Assembly (NCBI RefSeq): GCF_900091465.1
Contig: NZ_FMHV01000002.1
Coordinates: 1,674,001 to 1,738,000 of the forward strand
Direction: 5' to 3'
Source: Micromonospora rhizosphaerae
GTDB taxonomy: Bacteria > Actinomycetota > Actinomycetes > Mycobacteriales > Micromonosporaceae
Length of the DNA stretch: 64,000 nucleotides
Numbering within the stretch: position 1 is the first letter of the stretch; each line of letters opens with the position of its first letter. Positions 54,600-62,698 of this stretch are shown here, in pieces. The notes under the pieces were generated by a model. That model did not search any database and was not told the origin of the DNA. It saw nothing but the letters and a program-made list of their open reading frames with translations. The translations under genes and the position numbers were made by a program.

Positions 54600-57386
54600 T
54601 CAGCCGGTGTTGCGCATGCCGGCGGCGATGCCGTTGACGGTGGTGAGGAGCGCCCGCTCCAAAGCCGTACCGTCGCTGGGAGCGCGGCGGCCACCCGGCG
54701 CGGTCGCCACCGCCCGACCCGCGGCGCCGGACTCCCGGTACTGGCGCAGCAGCGCCACCTGGAGGTGGTGCAGCGGCTCCAGGTAGGTGTCCCGCACCGC
54801 CAGGGTGCGCTGGAGCACCGGCGAGTTCTCCAGTAGGGCGGGGGAGCCGGTGACCGCCAGCACCTCCTGCTTGGTCAGCTCGTACTCCTGCTGGATCTTG
54901 TCGAAGATCGGGTGCAGCTTCTTCGGGACCAGGGTCTCCACGTAGCGACGGGCGATGTTCAGGTCCGTCTTGGTCAGCATCATCTCGACGTTCGACAGGA
55001 ACGTGCGGAAGAAGTGCCAGTTGCGGTGCATCTCGGCGAGCACGTCCTCCAGCCCGGCCGCCCGGGCGGCGGCCAGCCCGGAGCCCACCCCGAACCAGCC
55101 CGGCACGATCTGCCGGGTCTGCGTCCAGCCGAACACCCATGGAATGGCCCGCAGGCCGGCCAGCCCGGCCCCGGTGTTCGGCCGCTTCGCCGGCCGGGAG
55201 CCGATGTTCAGCGCGCCGAGCAGCTCGGTCGGGGTGGAGGCCCAGAAGTACGCGGGCAGGTCCGGATCCTCGACCAGCGACCGGTACGACCGGAACGCTG
55301 CCTCGGAGATCAGTTCCATCGTGGCGTTCCAGCGTTCCAGCATCTCGGCCGGCTGCCGGGGCGCGGTGTGCAGCAGCGTCGCCTGGAGCACCGCGGCCAC
55401 GGTCAGCTCGAGGTTCTCCCGGGCCAGCGCGGGCAGGGTGTACTTGTCGGAGATGACCTCGCCCTGCTCGGTGACCTTGATCGCGCCGTCCAGGGTGCCG
55501 TACGGCTGGGCCAGGATCGCGTCGTGCGTGGGACCGCCGCCGCGCCCCACCGTGCCGCCCCGGCCGTGGAAGAGCCGCAGGTGCACGCCGTGCCGGGCGG
55601 CCACGTCGCGCAGCGCCCGCTGCGCCCGGTGGATCGACCACTGGCTGGTGGTGATGCCGGCCTCCTTGTTGGAGTCGGAGTAACCCAGCATCACCTCCTG
55701 CACGTCCCCCCGGGCCGTCACCAGCGCCCGGTACGCGGGCAGCGACAGCAGCTCGTCCAGCAGCTCCCCGCCGGCGTTCAGCTCGGCCGGGGTCTCCAGC
55801 AGCGGCACGAACCCGATCCGGGCCCGGCCGCTGTGCACGTCGATCAGGCCGGCCTCCCGGGCCAGCACCACCGCGGCGAGGACGTCGTCCACGCCGAGGG
55901 TCATCGAGATGATGTACGACTCGATCACCTCGACGCCGAACCGGTCCTGCGCCTCGCGGATCGTGGCGAACACGTCGAACGTCTTCCGCGCGTTCTCGGT
56001 CAGCGGCGTGTCCAGCGTGGAGAGCGGCCGGCGGCCGGCCAGCTCGTCGGCGAGGAGCTTGGTCCGCTCCAGCCGGGTCAGCGACGGGTAGTCCGACACC
56101 TCGCCGACGGCGGCGTAGAGCTGGGCGAGCACCGCGTGGTGCGCCTCGGCGTGCTCGCGTACGTCCATGGTCGCCAGGTGCAGGCCGAACGCGGAGACCG
56201 TACGGATGGTGGAGGCGAGCCGGCCGACGGCGGTGAGCTGCCCGGAGTTGCGGGCCAGCGAGGCGCGCAGCAGCTCCAGGTCGGCGATCAGCTCCGCCGA
56301 GCCGCGGTAGTCCCGCCCCGGCACGTGCGCGGTGCCCTGACGCAGCCGCTGCCGGGTGTTGGCCAGCTTGGCCTTCACGCAGCGGGCCTTGAGCCGGTAC
56401 GGCTCCTCGGCGTTGACCCGCCGGAACCGGGGCGCCACCTCGGGCAGCGCGTCGAGGTCGGCGGCGAGGCTGGCGGAGAGGTCCAGCGATACCGCGCGCA
56501 GCCGCCGGGAGACGGAGACCTCGTTGATCAGGTGGTCCATCGCCTTTTCGGTGGCGGAGATGCCGTGCTCGTGCTGAATATGGAGCACCTCGCGGGTGAC
56601 CGCCGGGGTGACGAACGGGTTGCCGTCCCGGTCGCCGCCGATCCAGGTGCCGAAGGTGAGCGGCCGGGCGGTCGGGGAGGTCTCCACGCCGAGGGTGCGC
56701 AGCGTGTCGGCGAGATCGTCGAGGACCTGCGGGGCGGCCTCGGAGTACAAATCCCGCAGGTAGTAGATGGCGTTGCGGGCCTCGTCGGTCGGATCCGGCC
56801 GGTCCAGCCGCAGCTCGTCGGTCTGCCACATCAGGTCCAGCAGCTCGGCCAGGCGCCGGTTCGCCGGCCCCTCGTCGCTGGCGCCGTAGAGGATGGCGTT
56901 GGTGGTCTCGGCGTCCAATTCGTCGGCGATCGCCCGGAGCTTGGAGAGGATCGATCGCCGGGCCGCCTCGGTGGGGTGCGCGGTGAAGACCGGGCGTACC
57001 GCGAGCCGGCGGGCCACCCCCGCGATCTCCTCGGCCGGCACTCCACGCTCGGCGATCATCCTGGCCGCCTGGTCCAGCCAGCCGCCGTGGATCGCCCGGC
57101 GGCGGCGCAGGTCTCGGGCCCGGTGCACCTGTTCGGTGATGTTGGCCAGGTGGAAGTAGGTGGAGAAGGCCCGGGCCAGCTTGGTACCGGTGGTCACGTC
57201 GAGCCCGCCGAGCCGCTGCGCGGCGGCCGGGGCATCGGAGCGGACCTGGGCTCGGATCTCCTCGACCAGGTCGAGCAGCGGTCGGCCCTCCTGCCGGGCG
57301 AGGGTCTGCCCGAGCAGCCTGCCAAGGCGGCGGATGTCGGCCCGCAGCGCGGCGTCCGGGCCGTCGTGGTCGTGCTGGTCGGTCAC
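54600..57386 (-). CDS. ppc: Phosphoenolpyruvate carboxylase
   Basis: 928 residues. PEP + HCO3- = oxaloacetate + Pi, the anaplerotic step opposite to PckG. Catalytic His137 is in [13 protein letters not shown], with [38 protein letters not shown] and the end motif ending RNTG typical of the family. Full length for bacterial PEPC (about 900-930). GTG start. A GGACAGCGCTGTCC palindrome lies 26 bases before the start. Confidence 0.96.
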   Translation of the reverse strand: MTDQHDHDGPDAALRADIRRLGRLLGQTLARQEGRPLLDLVEEIRAQVRSDAPAAAQRLGGLDVTTGTKLARAFSTYFHLANITEQVHRARDLRRRRAIHGGWLDQAARMIAERGVPAEEIAGVARRLAVRPVFTAHPTEAARRSILSKLRAIADELDAETTNAILYGASDEGPANRRLAELLDLMWQTDELRLDRPDPTDEARNAIYYLRDLYSEAAPQVLDDLADTLRTLGVETSPTARPLTFGTWIGGDRDGNPFVTPAVTREVLHIQHEHGISATEKAMDHLINEVSVSRRLRAVSLDLSASLAADLDALPEVAPRFRRVNAEEPYRLKARCVKAKLANTRQRLRQGTAHVPGRDYRGSAELIADLELLRASLARNSGQLTAVGRLASTIRTVSAFGLHLATMDVREHAEAHHAVLAQLYAAVGEVSDYPSLTRLERTKLLADELAGRRPLSTLDTPLTENARKTFDVFATIREAQDRFGVEVIESYIISMTLGVDDVLAAVVLAREAGLIDVHSGRARIGFVPLLETPAELNAGGELLDELLSLPAYRALVTARGDVQEVMLGYSDSNKEAGITTSQWSIHRAQRALRDVAARHGVHLRLFHGRGGTVGRGGGPTHDAILAQPYGTLDGAIKVTEQGEVISDKYTLPALARENLELTVAAVLQATLLHTAPRQPAEMLERWNATMELISEAAFRSYRSLVEDPDLPAYFWASTPTELLGALNIGSRPAKRPNTGAGLAGLRAIPWVFGWTQTRQIVPGWFGVGSGLAAARAAGLEDVLAEMHRNWHFFRTFLSNVEMMLTKTDLNIARRYVETLVPKKLHPIFDKIQQEYELTKQEVLAVTGSPALLENSPVLQRTLAVRDTYLEPLHHLQVALLRQYRESGAAGRAVATAPGGRRAPSDGTALERALLTTVNGIAAGMRNTG

Positions 57387-57411
57387 GGTGCGCTCCTTAC
57401 GTGAGTACGAA

Positions 57412-57425
57412 GGACAGCGCTGTCC
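57412..57425. promoter_or_regulatory. Perfect palindrome upstream of ppc
   Basis: GGACAGCGCTGTCC, 14 bases with no spacer, centred about 32 bases upstream of the ppc start. Possible operator or start-site-overlapping repressor site. Confidence 0.4.
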
Positions 57426-57513
57426 GACTCTCTGGATCGTATCCGCGCTGCCCCCCGGGTAAGGAGGGGCCCCGCGTGATCCCCTTCCAGGGCGCGGGCC
57501 CCCGACGGTCGGC

Positions 57514-58575
57514 TCATCTGTCCGAGAGGGCCGGGGCGGGCGGCTCCGGACGGTCGGCGGCGGCGCGGGTGGCGCGGACGGACCGCCGGTGGCCTTGGAA
57601 GATCGTGGCGGTGACCAGGCCGAGCACCCCGAGCAGCGTCCAGAGGGCGAGACCGGTCACCGTCCAGCCCATCGACCGACGGTCGAAGTAGACCGCCGAC
57701 TTGATCAGATCGGTGGCCAGCCCGGGCACGTTCCAGCGGTGCATCCCGCGCAGCCAGTCCGGGAGGAACTCGGGGGCGTAGATGCCGCCGGAGCCGGGGT
57801 TGCCGAGCACCACCAGCAGCAGGATCACGATGCCGGTGCCGAGCAGGCCGAGCCAGGCCTGCACGGCGGAGGCCACCATCGCGGCGGAGAAGACGGTCAG
57901 CGCGCCGACCGCGGCGACGGCCGGCACGTCGTGGTGCCAGACGTCCAGCACCGGGCCGACGATCGTCGCGCCGACGATCCCGAGCACGATCGAGTGGACC
58001 GCGAACGCGGCGATCCGCAGCCCGGCCCGGGGCAGGCTCACCGGGGCGGTGCCAGTCTTCAGCCCGAGGGCGGTGGAGGCGAGGTAGCCGCCGAGCACGT
58101 AGCCGACCACCAGGTAGAACGGCACCAGCCCGCGGGGGTCGCTCCGCGCGACCGGCACCTCGTCGGTGACCTGAAGGGGCAGGTCGGCCTGCTGCGCGGC
58201 CTGGGTCAGCACCTGGGCGACCACGTCCGTGGCGGCCGGCGCCGCGGCGCTGGCGGTGGTGAGGCGCAACCCGCCGTCCGGTCGGGAGGCGAGCACCCCG
58301 TACACCTCGCGGGCGGTCAGGCCGTCGTCGGCGGCCTGCGGGTTGTCGTACTCGATGGGTTCGATCTTGTCGGTCCGCGCGCGCAGGGCGGTCATCACCG
58401 CCTGCGCGCGCTGGTCGCCGAGGACCACCCCGACCGGTACGTCGCGCGGGGTGGGCTGGTGCAGCGCGCCCACGTAGGCCGCGATGAACGCGGTGGCCAG
58501 GACCAGCGTGCCGACGAGCAGCGCTGCGGTACGCGGCAGCCAGTCGCGCACCGCGAGCTGCGCCTCGTCGTCCAC
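57514..58575 (-). CDS. ABC-2/YhgE-like membrane protein
   Basis: 353 residues. One N-terminal helix (about 16-38), an extracellular segment (about 40-160), then five membrane helices (near 165-185, 200-225, 230-255, 257-275, 310-335). [10 protein letters not shown] at the start of the outer segment and the 1+5 helix layout fit ABC-2-type permeases and YhgE/Pip or DUF3533-like proteins. No ATPase gene is adjacent. The promoter side faces the VOC remnant at 58655. Confidence 0.72.
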   Translation of the reverse strand: MDDEAQLAVRDWLPRTAALLVGTLVLATAFIAAYVGALHQPTPRDVPVGVVLGDQRAQAVMTALRARTDKIEPIEYDNPQAADDGLTAREVYGVLASRPDGGLRLTTASAAAPAATDVVAQVLTQAAQQADLPLQVTDEVPVARSDPRGLVPFYLVVGYVLGGYLASTALGLKTGTAPVSLPRAGLRIAAFAVHSIVLGIVGATIVGPVLDVWHHDVPAVAAVGALTVFSAAMVASAVQAWLGLLGTGIVILLLVVLGNPGSGGIYAPEFLPDWLRGMHRWNVPGLATDLIKSAVYFDRRSMGWTVTGLALWTLLGVLGLVTATIFQGHRRSVRATRAAADRPEPPAPALSDR

Positions 58576-58654
58576 GTGGCCAGCCTAGGGCGGCGATTCG
58601 CCCCGGTTGTGGGGTTTCGCCGCCCTCCGCTCGTGGCGGTGCCACGCTGGCAGC

Positions 58655-58750
58655 ATGGCGCGCGAAGGCCCGCCGATCCCGACCGAGGGCATCCGCTGCT
58701 ACCTGCGCGACCCGGACGGGCACCTGATCGAGGTCGGCCAGACCGTCTGA
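58655..58750 (+). pseudogene. VOC-domain (glyoxalase-like) C-terminal remnant
   Basis: 31 codons: PTEGIRCYLRDPDGHLIEVG, the final strand and metal-ligand Glu of a VOC/glyoxalase domain. The N-terminal three quarters are missing. The ATG shown may not be used. It lies between the ABC-2-like gene and the peptidase gene. Confidence 0.6.
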
Positions 58751-58783
58751 AAACCCGTTGGCCCCGCCCGATAGCTTCGGATC

Positions 58784-59824
58784 ATGACGCCGCTGAACTA
58801 TCCCGCCAAGCCGCGGCCGGGCGACCGGGTGGCCGTGGTCTCTCCCTCCGCCGGACTGCCGGGTCTCTTCCCCCACGTTTATGAGCTGGGGCTGCGCCGG
58901 CTGCGCGAGGAGTTCGGCCTGGAGCCGGTGGAGTACCCGACCACCCGGGTGATGGGCGCGGACCCGCGGGACCGGGCGCGGGACCTGACCGCCGCGTTCG
59001 CCGACCCGACGATCACCGCGGTGCTGGCCACGGTCGGCGGGGACGACCTGATCACGGTCACCCCGCACCTGGACGACGAGGTGCTGCGAGCGAACCCGAA
59101 GCCGTACTTCGGCTACTCGGACAACACCAATGTCCTCAACCACCTGTACCGGCTGGGCATGGTGGCGTACCACGGCGGATCGGTGCTGGTGCATCTCGGC
59201 CGCCCCGGGAAGCCGCACCCACTGACCTTCGATTCGCTGCGCGCCGCCCTCTTCACCTCCGGCTGGTACGACCTGACCCCCGCCGAGGAATGGGGTGACC
59301 AGCCGAACGACTGGCGGGACCCGTCCACCCTGGCCCACGAGCCGGTGATGTTCCCCGGCGAGGGCTGGCGCTGGCAGGGTCCGGCGAGGGTGGTGCAGGG
59401 GCGTACCTGGGGCGGCAACCTGGAGATCTTGCACTGGCTGATGGCCGCCGACCGGGTCGGTGCGGTGTCGGACCACGCGGGTGAGGTGCTGATCATCGAG
59501 ACCTCGGAGGAGCTGCCCTCGGCCACCGAGGTCTTCCGCATCCTGCGCAACATGGGGGAGCGCGGCCTGCTCGCCGGCCTTCCGGCGGTGCTCGTCGGCC
59601 GGGCGAAGGCGTGGGAGTTCGACCGCCCGCACACGCTCGACCAGCGGCGGGAGTGGGCCGACGCGCAGCGGGACGCGGTGACCCGGGCGCTGGCCGCCTA
59701 CAACCCCGACGCCGTGGTGGTCTTCGACGTCGACCTCGGCCACACCGACCCGCAGTTGATCATCCCGTACGGCGGCGAGATCCGCGTCGACGCCGTCGAG
59801 CGTCGCATCTCGGTGCGGTACTGA
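58784..59824 (+). CDS. S66 peptidase (LD-carboxypeptidase/MccF-like)
   Basis: 346 residues. Nucleophile Ser in FGYSDNTNVLNHL, with the Gly-rich VLATVGGDD before it and VQGRTWGGNLEILHWLMA and GHTDPQL near the end carrying the Glu and His of the S66 triad. Family members cut the L,D-bond of peptidoglycan tetrapeptides or, in the MccF branch, confer self-resistance to microcin C-like compounds. The length (about 346) suits MccF-like proteins. The next gene starts one base after its stop. Confidence 0.88.
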   Translation: MTPLNYPAKPRPGDRVAVVSPSAGLPGLFPHVYELGLRRLREEFGLEPVEYPTTRVMGADPRDRARDLTAAFADPTITAVLATVGGDDLITVTPHLDDEVLRANPKPYFGYSDNTNVLNHLYRLGMVAYHGGSVLVHLGRPGKPHPLTFDSLRAALFTSGWYDLTPAEEWGDQPNDWRDPSTLAHEPVMFPGEGWRWQGPARVVQGRTWGGNLEILHWLMAADRVGAVSDHAGEVLIIETSEELPSATEVFRILRNMGERGLLAGLPAVLVGRAKAWEFDRPHTLDQRREWADAQRDAVTRALAAYNPDAVVVFDVDLGHTDPQLIIPYGGEIRVDAVERRISVRY

Positions 59825-59825
59825 C

Positions 59826-60395
59826 ATGAGCAACTCGCGGGCGTACCCGGTCCTGCGTACGCCGGATGTCGGCCGGGCGCTGCACGCCGTCGGCCACCTG
59901 CTGAGCGTGGCCGACCTGCGAGACACGGAGGTGCAGCTCTGGGCGCGCACAGGCCGGCACTCGGGCCTGCCGCGCTACCTCGACGCGTACGGCCACTGGC
60001 TGCGGGCCGACGGCGACGACCGGATGTTTGTGGACGTGGCGTGCGAGAAGGAGACCGGTCCACAGGACCCGGCGGATCCGCTGGTCGACGTCGAGGTGCT
60101 GGTGTGCGGCCTCGGCCTGGTGGAGGGGCGGTTGGCGGAGACCGTCGGGCCCGACCAGGCGCGGCTGGATTGGTGGCACTACGCCTGGCCGGCCGTGCCG
60201 TGCCGGGACCTGGGCCGGCAGGCAAAGCACGCGTACGTCCAGCTGGTGCTCAACGCCACGGACATCTGGGCCACCGAGCCCGCCGATGGGCACACCGTCT
60301 TCGTGCACGTCGGCGCCGGCGAGCGGGAGCGGGCGGAGTGGCTGGCGGCGGTGGCCGGCGGGGCGCTGCTCGGCCCGGAGCAGTTCGGCTGGTGA
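59826..60395 (+). CDS. Hypothetical protein paired with the S66 peptidase
   Basis: 189 residues, ATG one base after the previous stop, so translationally linked. Soluble, Trp- and Asp-rich (LDWWHYAWPAVPCRDLGRQA, LVLNATDIWATEPADG). I do not recognise a family. The tight link to the S66 peptidase suggests a shared pathway. A strong terminator follows. Confidence 0.65.
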   Translation: MSNSRAYPVLRTPDVGRALHAVGHLLSVADLRDTEVQLWARTGRHSGLPRYLDAYGHWLRADGDDRMFVDVACEKETGPQDPADPLVDVEVLVCGLGLVEGRLAETVGPDQARLDWWHYAWPAVPCRDLGRQAKHAYVQLVLNATDIWATEPADGHTVFVHVGAGERERAEWLAAVAGGALLGPEQFGW

Positions 60396-60416
60396 GCGAG
60401 TCCGCCGCTCAGTGGT

Positions 60417-60457
60417 ACGCCATGGGTGTCACCTGGGCCAGTTGACACCCATGGCGT
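60417..60457. terminator. Perfect 15-bp terminator hairpin
   Basis: ACGCCATGGGTGTCA and TGACACCCATGGCGT pair around 11 bases, between convergent genes ending at 60395 and 60487. Confidence 0.9.
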
Positions 60458-60486
60458 TCCACCGACACGTGCCGAGGCAGTGAGTG

Positions 60487-60714
60487 TTAATGGGGATCCT
60501 GAGCCCGTACAAAGACGCCGGCGCCCGGCGCGCCTTCGACGAGGCCCCGTGCCTTGAGCCAGTCGATGGCGGAACGCACCACCTGACGGGACACGTCGAA
60601 CTCAGCGCAGAGTTCGGTACCGGAGGGCAGCTTCGCGCCAGGCGGGTATTCACCTGACTCGATGCGCTGGGTCAGGGTGTCGATGAGACGTTGCTTCTTG
60701 GTGTACGCAGGCAT
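60487..60714 (-). CDS. Short GntR-family DNA-binding protein
   Basis: 75 residues, only a GntR winged helix: QRLIDTLTQRIESGEYPPGA, KLPSGTELCAEFDVSRQVVR, ending VRAQDPH. No effector domain, unlike standard GntR proteins (over 200 residues). Minimal GntR proteins of this kind are often regulators of integrative elements. It is divergent from a DUF6907-like gene with repeats between. Confidence 0.85.
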   Translation of the reverse strand: MPAYTKKQRLIDTLTQRIESGEYPPGAKLPSGTELCAEFDVSRQVVRSAIDWLKARGLVEGAPGAGVFVRAQDPH

Positions 60715-60726
60715 GGGCTGACTTCC

Positions 60727-60844
60727 GTGGCAGGTACGCCCATGTGATCACGGGTGGAGGCGGAGCGTCAATGAAATGTGGTGGCAGGTATTGACCTGGC
60801 ATGACAGGTAGTCGTAGGTTGCAGCGGGGTGGCCGTGGCAGGTC
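60727..60844. promoter_or_regulatory. Promoter with repeated GTGGCAGGT motifs
   Basis: GTGGCAGGTA at 60727 and 60781, GTGGCAGGTC at 60835 and a variant at 60801. A -35 TTGACC (60791) and -10 TAGGTT (60815) are 18 bases apart and point to the gene at 60924. CAGGT-N4-ACCTG (60785-60798) is an inverted repeat suited to a GntR operator. Confidence 0.55.
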
Positions 60845-60923
60845 CCCTCAACTCAACACGGCGGCCCGGGGGTGGAGGTGGCACTCCGCTCCCCGGGCCT
60901 TGACCGGGAAAGGACCCCGGCCC

Positions 60924-61232
60924 ATGAGCAACCTACCGAATTCGGTCCATCCGCCCTGGTGTCCACAGGGCCCCGCCTGCGCCGGTCCGAATGATCTGCA
61001 CCTGTCCCGCCTCATCGGCACGGCCGTCCGCGGCGACGAGGTGATCCAGGCCAGGATCGGCCTGTGGCGGATGGACGTGGGTCCGACCCCGCCATCCGGC
61101 CTGTTGCTGGAACTCTCCGCCGGCTGTGACGTCGAACGCTGGCCGATCGACCTGGCCCAGTCCCGGTCCCTGGCCCATCTGTCCCGCCGGTTGGTGCGCC
61201 AGCTCGGCCCGGGGTCGGTTCGGGCCGCCTGA
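60924..61232 (+). CDS. DUF6907-like small protein
   Basis: 102 residues from ATG with a weak ribosome site. HPPWCPQGPACAGPNDLHLS resembles the cysteine-containing start of DUF6907 proteins common in Streptomyces and plasmid/integrative-element backbones; the rest has RIGLWRMDVGPTPPSGLLLE and a helical end. The family match is from memory. Paired with the divergent GntR gene, possibly one transferred module. Confidence 0.55.
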   Translation: MSNLPNSVHPPWCPQGPACAGPNDLHLSRLIGTAVRGDEVIQARIGLWRMDVGPTPPSGLLLELSAGCDVERWPIDLAQSRSLAHLSRRLVRQLGPGSVRAA

Positions 61233-61360
61233 GTGCTCCTCAAGTCGCAACATCGACTCCGGTTGCCGCACGTCGCGGTGTCCAGGCGCGCCGGAACCCG
61301 CCGTATGCCGCAAGCGGAGTGGACCTTGCCCTCCTAGCGGGGCGGTCGGCGGCGGGAGGC

Positions 61361-62326
61361 TCAGTCGACGACGGCGAAGGCGCGGACCGGGAAGGTGCCC
61401 ATGCCGGCCACCATCGGCGGGGCGGCGGTGAAACGGACGCCGTCGGGAGGCAGGGCGTCCAGGCCGGTCAGGTGCTCCACGATCGGGATGCCGGCGGCGA
61501 GCAGAGTGCTGTGCGCCGGGCGCTCGCCGGCGGCGGCCGGGCTCATGTCGTCGATGTTGATCGAGTCGATGCCGACCAGGGCGGCCCCCTCCTCCACCAG
61601 CCACCGCGCGCCGTCGCCGGTCAGGTAGGGCGCCTCATGCCCGGCGTACCGCTCGGTGCCGAAGTGCGCGTCCCAACCGGTGTGCAGCAGCACCGCCCGC
61701 CCCGCGACGTCGTACGGGGCGAGCATCAGCCGGTCCACCGCGCGGGTGCCGGGCGGCACCCGGACCACGAGCCCGGCCAGGTCGGCGAGGCGGTCCACGG
61801 ACGTAGCGGCGAGGTCCGCGCCCTCCGCCCAGCGGTGCGCGGGGGTGTCGAGGTAGGTGCCGGTGTTCGCGATCATGTCGATCCGGGCGACGTGGAACTC
61901 CGTGCCCGGGGCGTAGTTGGCCCGGGACGCCTCCCGGGTCAACCAGTCGCTGATCCGCGGCGCCGGCCAGCCGGGCAGGGTCGTCATCCCATTGGTGATC
62001 ACGTGGCTCAACTCGAGCAGCCGTCGAGGCGGTGCGCCGCCCCGACCCCGGACATGCCCGGCGCCGGTCTCGCCGGCCGGCTCGGTGGCGCGCGGCCGGC
62101 CGGTGCCCCGGCCACCCTTGTGCGGCTCCGCGACGATCGTCTTGCCGCTGATCCGCACCTCGGCGACCATCAGCAGCCCGAGATGCCGGACGAGGAGCCC
62201 GGCCAACTCCTCGTCGGTGATCTCCGGGCCCGGGATGTCCAGCCGGAACCCCTCGGTCCGCAGCCCGCCACCGTTGGCGAAGCTGACCTCCGCGTCGAAC
62301 AGCGCCCGCCACTCCTCTGCTGCCAT
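61361..62326 (-). CDS. Cyclase/kynurenine-formamidase-family protein with N-terminal extension
   Basis: 321 residues. Residues 105-320 are the cyclase (PF04199-type) fold: LLELSHVITNGMTTLPGWPA, then MIANTGTYLDTPAHRW with the metal-binding His/Asp set (HxGTHxDxPxH variant with NTGTYLDTPAH), and GIDSINIDDMS. An extra 75-residue N-terminal segment (FANGGGLRTEGFRLDIPGPE, RHLGLLMVAEVRISGKTIVA) is not part of that fold. The substrate is unknown. Confidence 0.82.
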   Translation of the reverse strand: MAAEEWRALFDAEVSFANGGGLRTEGFRLDIPGPEITDEELAGLLVRHLGLLMVAEVRISGKTIVAEPHKGGRGTGRPRATEPAGETGAGHVRGRGGAPPRRLLELSHVITNGMTTLPGWPAPRISDWLTREASRANYAPGTEFHVARIDMIANTGTYLDTPAHRWAEGADLAATSVDRLADLAGLVVRVPPGTRAVDRLMLAPYDVAGRAVLLHTGWDAHFGTERYAGHEAPYLTGDGARWLVEEGAALVGIDSINIDDMSPAAAGERPAHSTLLAAGIPIVEHLTGLDALPPDGVRFTAAPPMVAGMGTFPVRAFAVVD

Positions 62327-62369
62327 GCCCTCGACCCGATCATGGGCGGGTCATCACGTCAAGATCCAC

Positions 62370-62429
62370 GCAAATTCACGGAAAGAGTGGCCACTCCGCG
62401 CCCCGAGGCCACGCCTTCCCTGAATTTGC
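62370..62429. repeat. Palindromic intergenic element
   Basis: GCAAATTCA (62370-62378) pairs with TGAATTTGC (62421-62429); inside it GTGGCC (62387) pairs with GGCCAC (62407). It is in the 372-base gap between divergent genes starting at 62326 and 62699. Style as at 17972 and 46985, but not between convergent genes. Confidence 0.6.
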
Positions 62430-62698
62430 TGGCCGCGTCGGGCCCCGCGACCGGGCGCCCCGGGCCCGCGCGCCCCGCGCGCCCCGGACGCCCCAGGCGC
62501 CCCGGGCCCCGCGCGCCGGGTGACCGCGCCGGGCGGCATGCGGCGGGGCGGTGGGTGGCGGACGAGCGGGGGCGGGAAGGGGGAGAAGGTCGGTGGGCGG
62601 AGATAGGCTGGTGGGCGTGCACCCCCCGTCCGGCCGGACGCGGGGTATCTGTCGTGCGCCCCGCCCCACACCGGCGACCTCCCTGGAAGTGATCACAC
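62430..62698. other. GC-extreme low-complexity leader before mfd
   Basis: Runs of CGCCCC/GGGCC form a very GC-rich stretch (62440-62530), then a GGCGGG-rich stretch. I see no gene, ribosome site or hairpin of note. It contains the mfd promoter near its right end. Confidence 0.5.

Noticed and set aside
62440..62530. CGCCCC-rich repeats as a possible CRISPR or collagen-like gene
   Set aside because: No regular unit and spacer structure, no ribosome site; low-complexity GC runs only.
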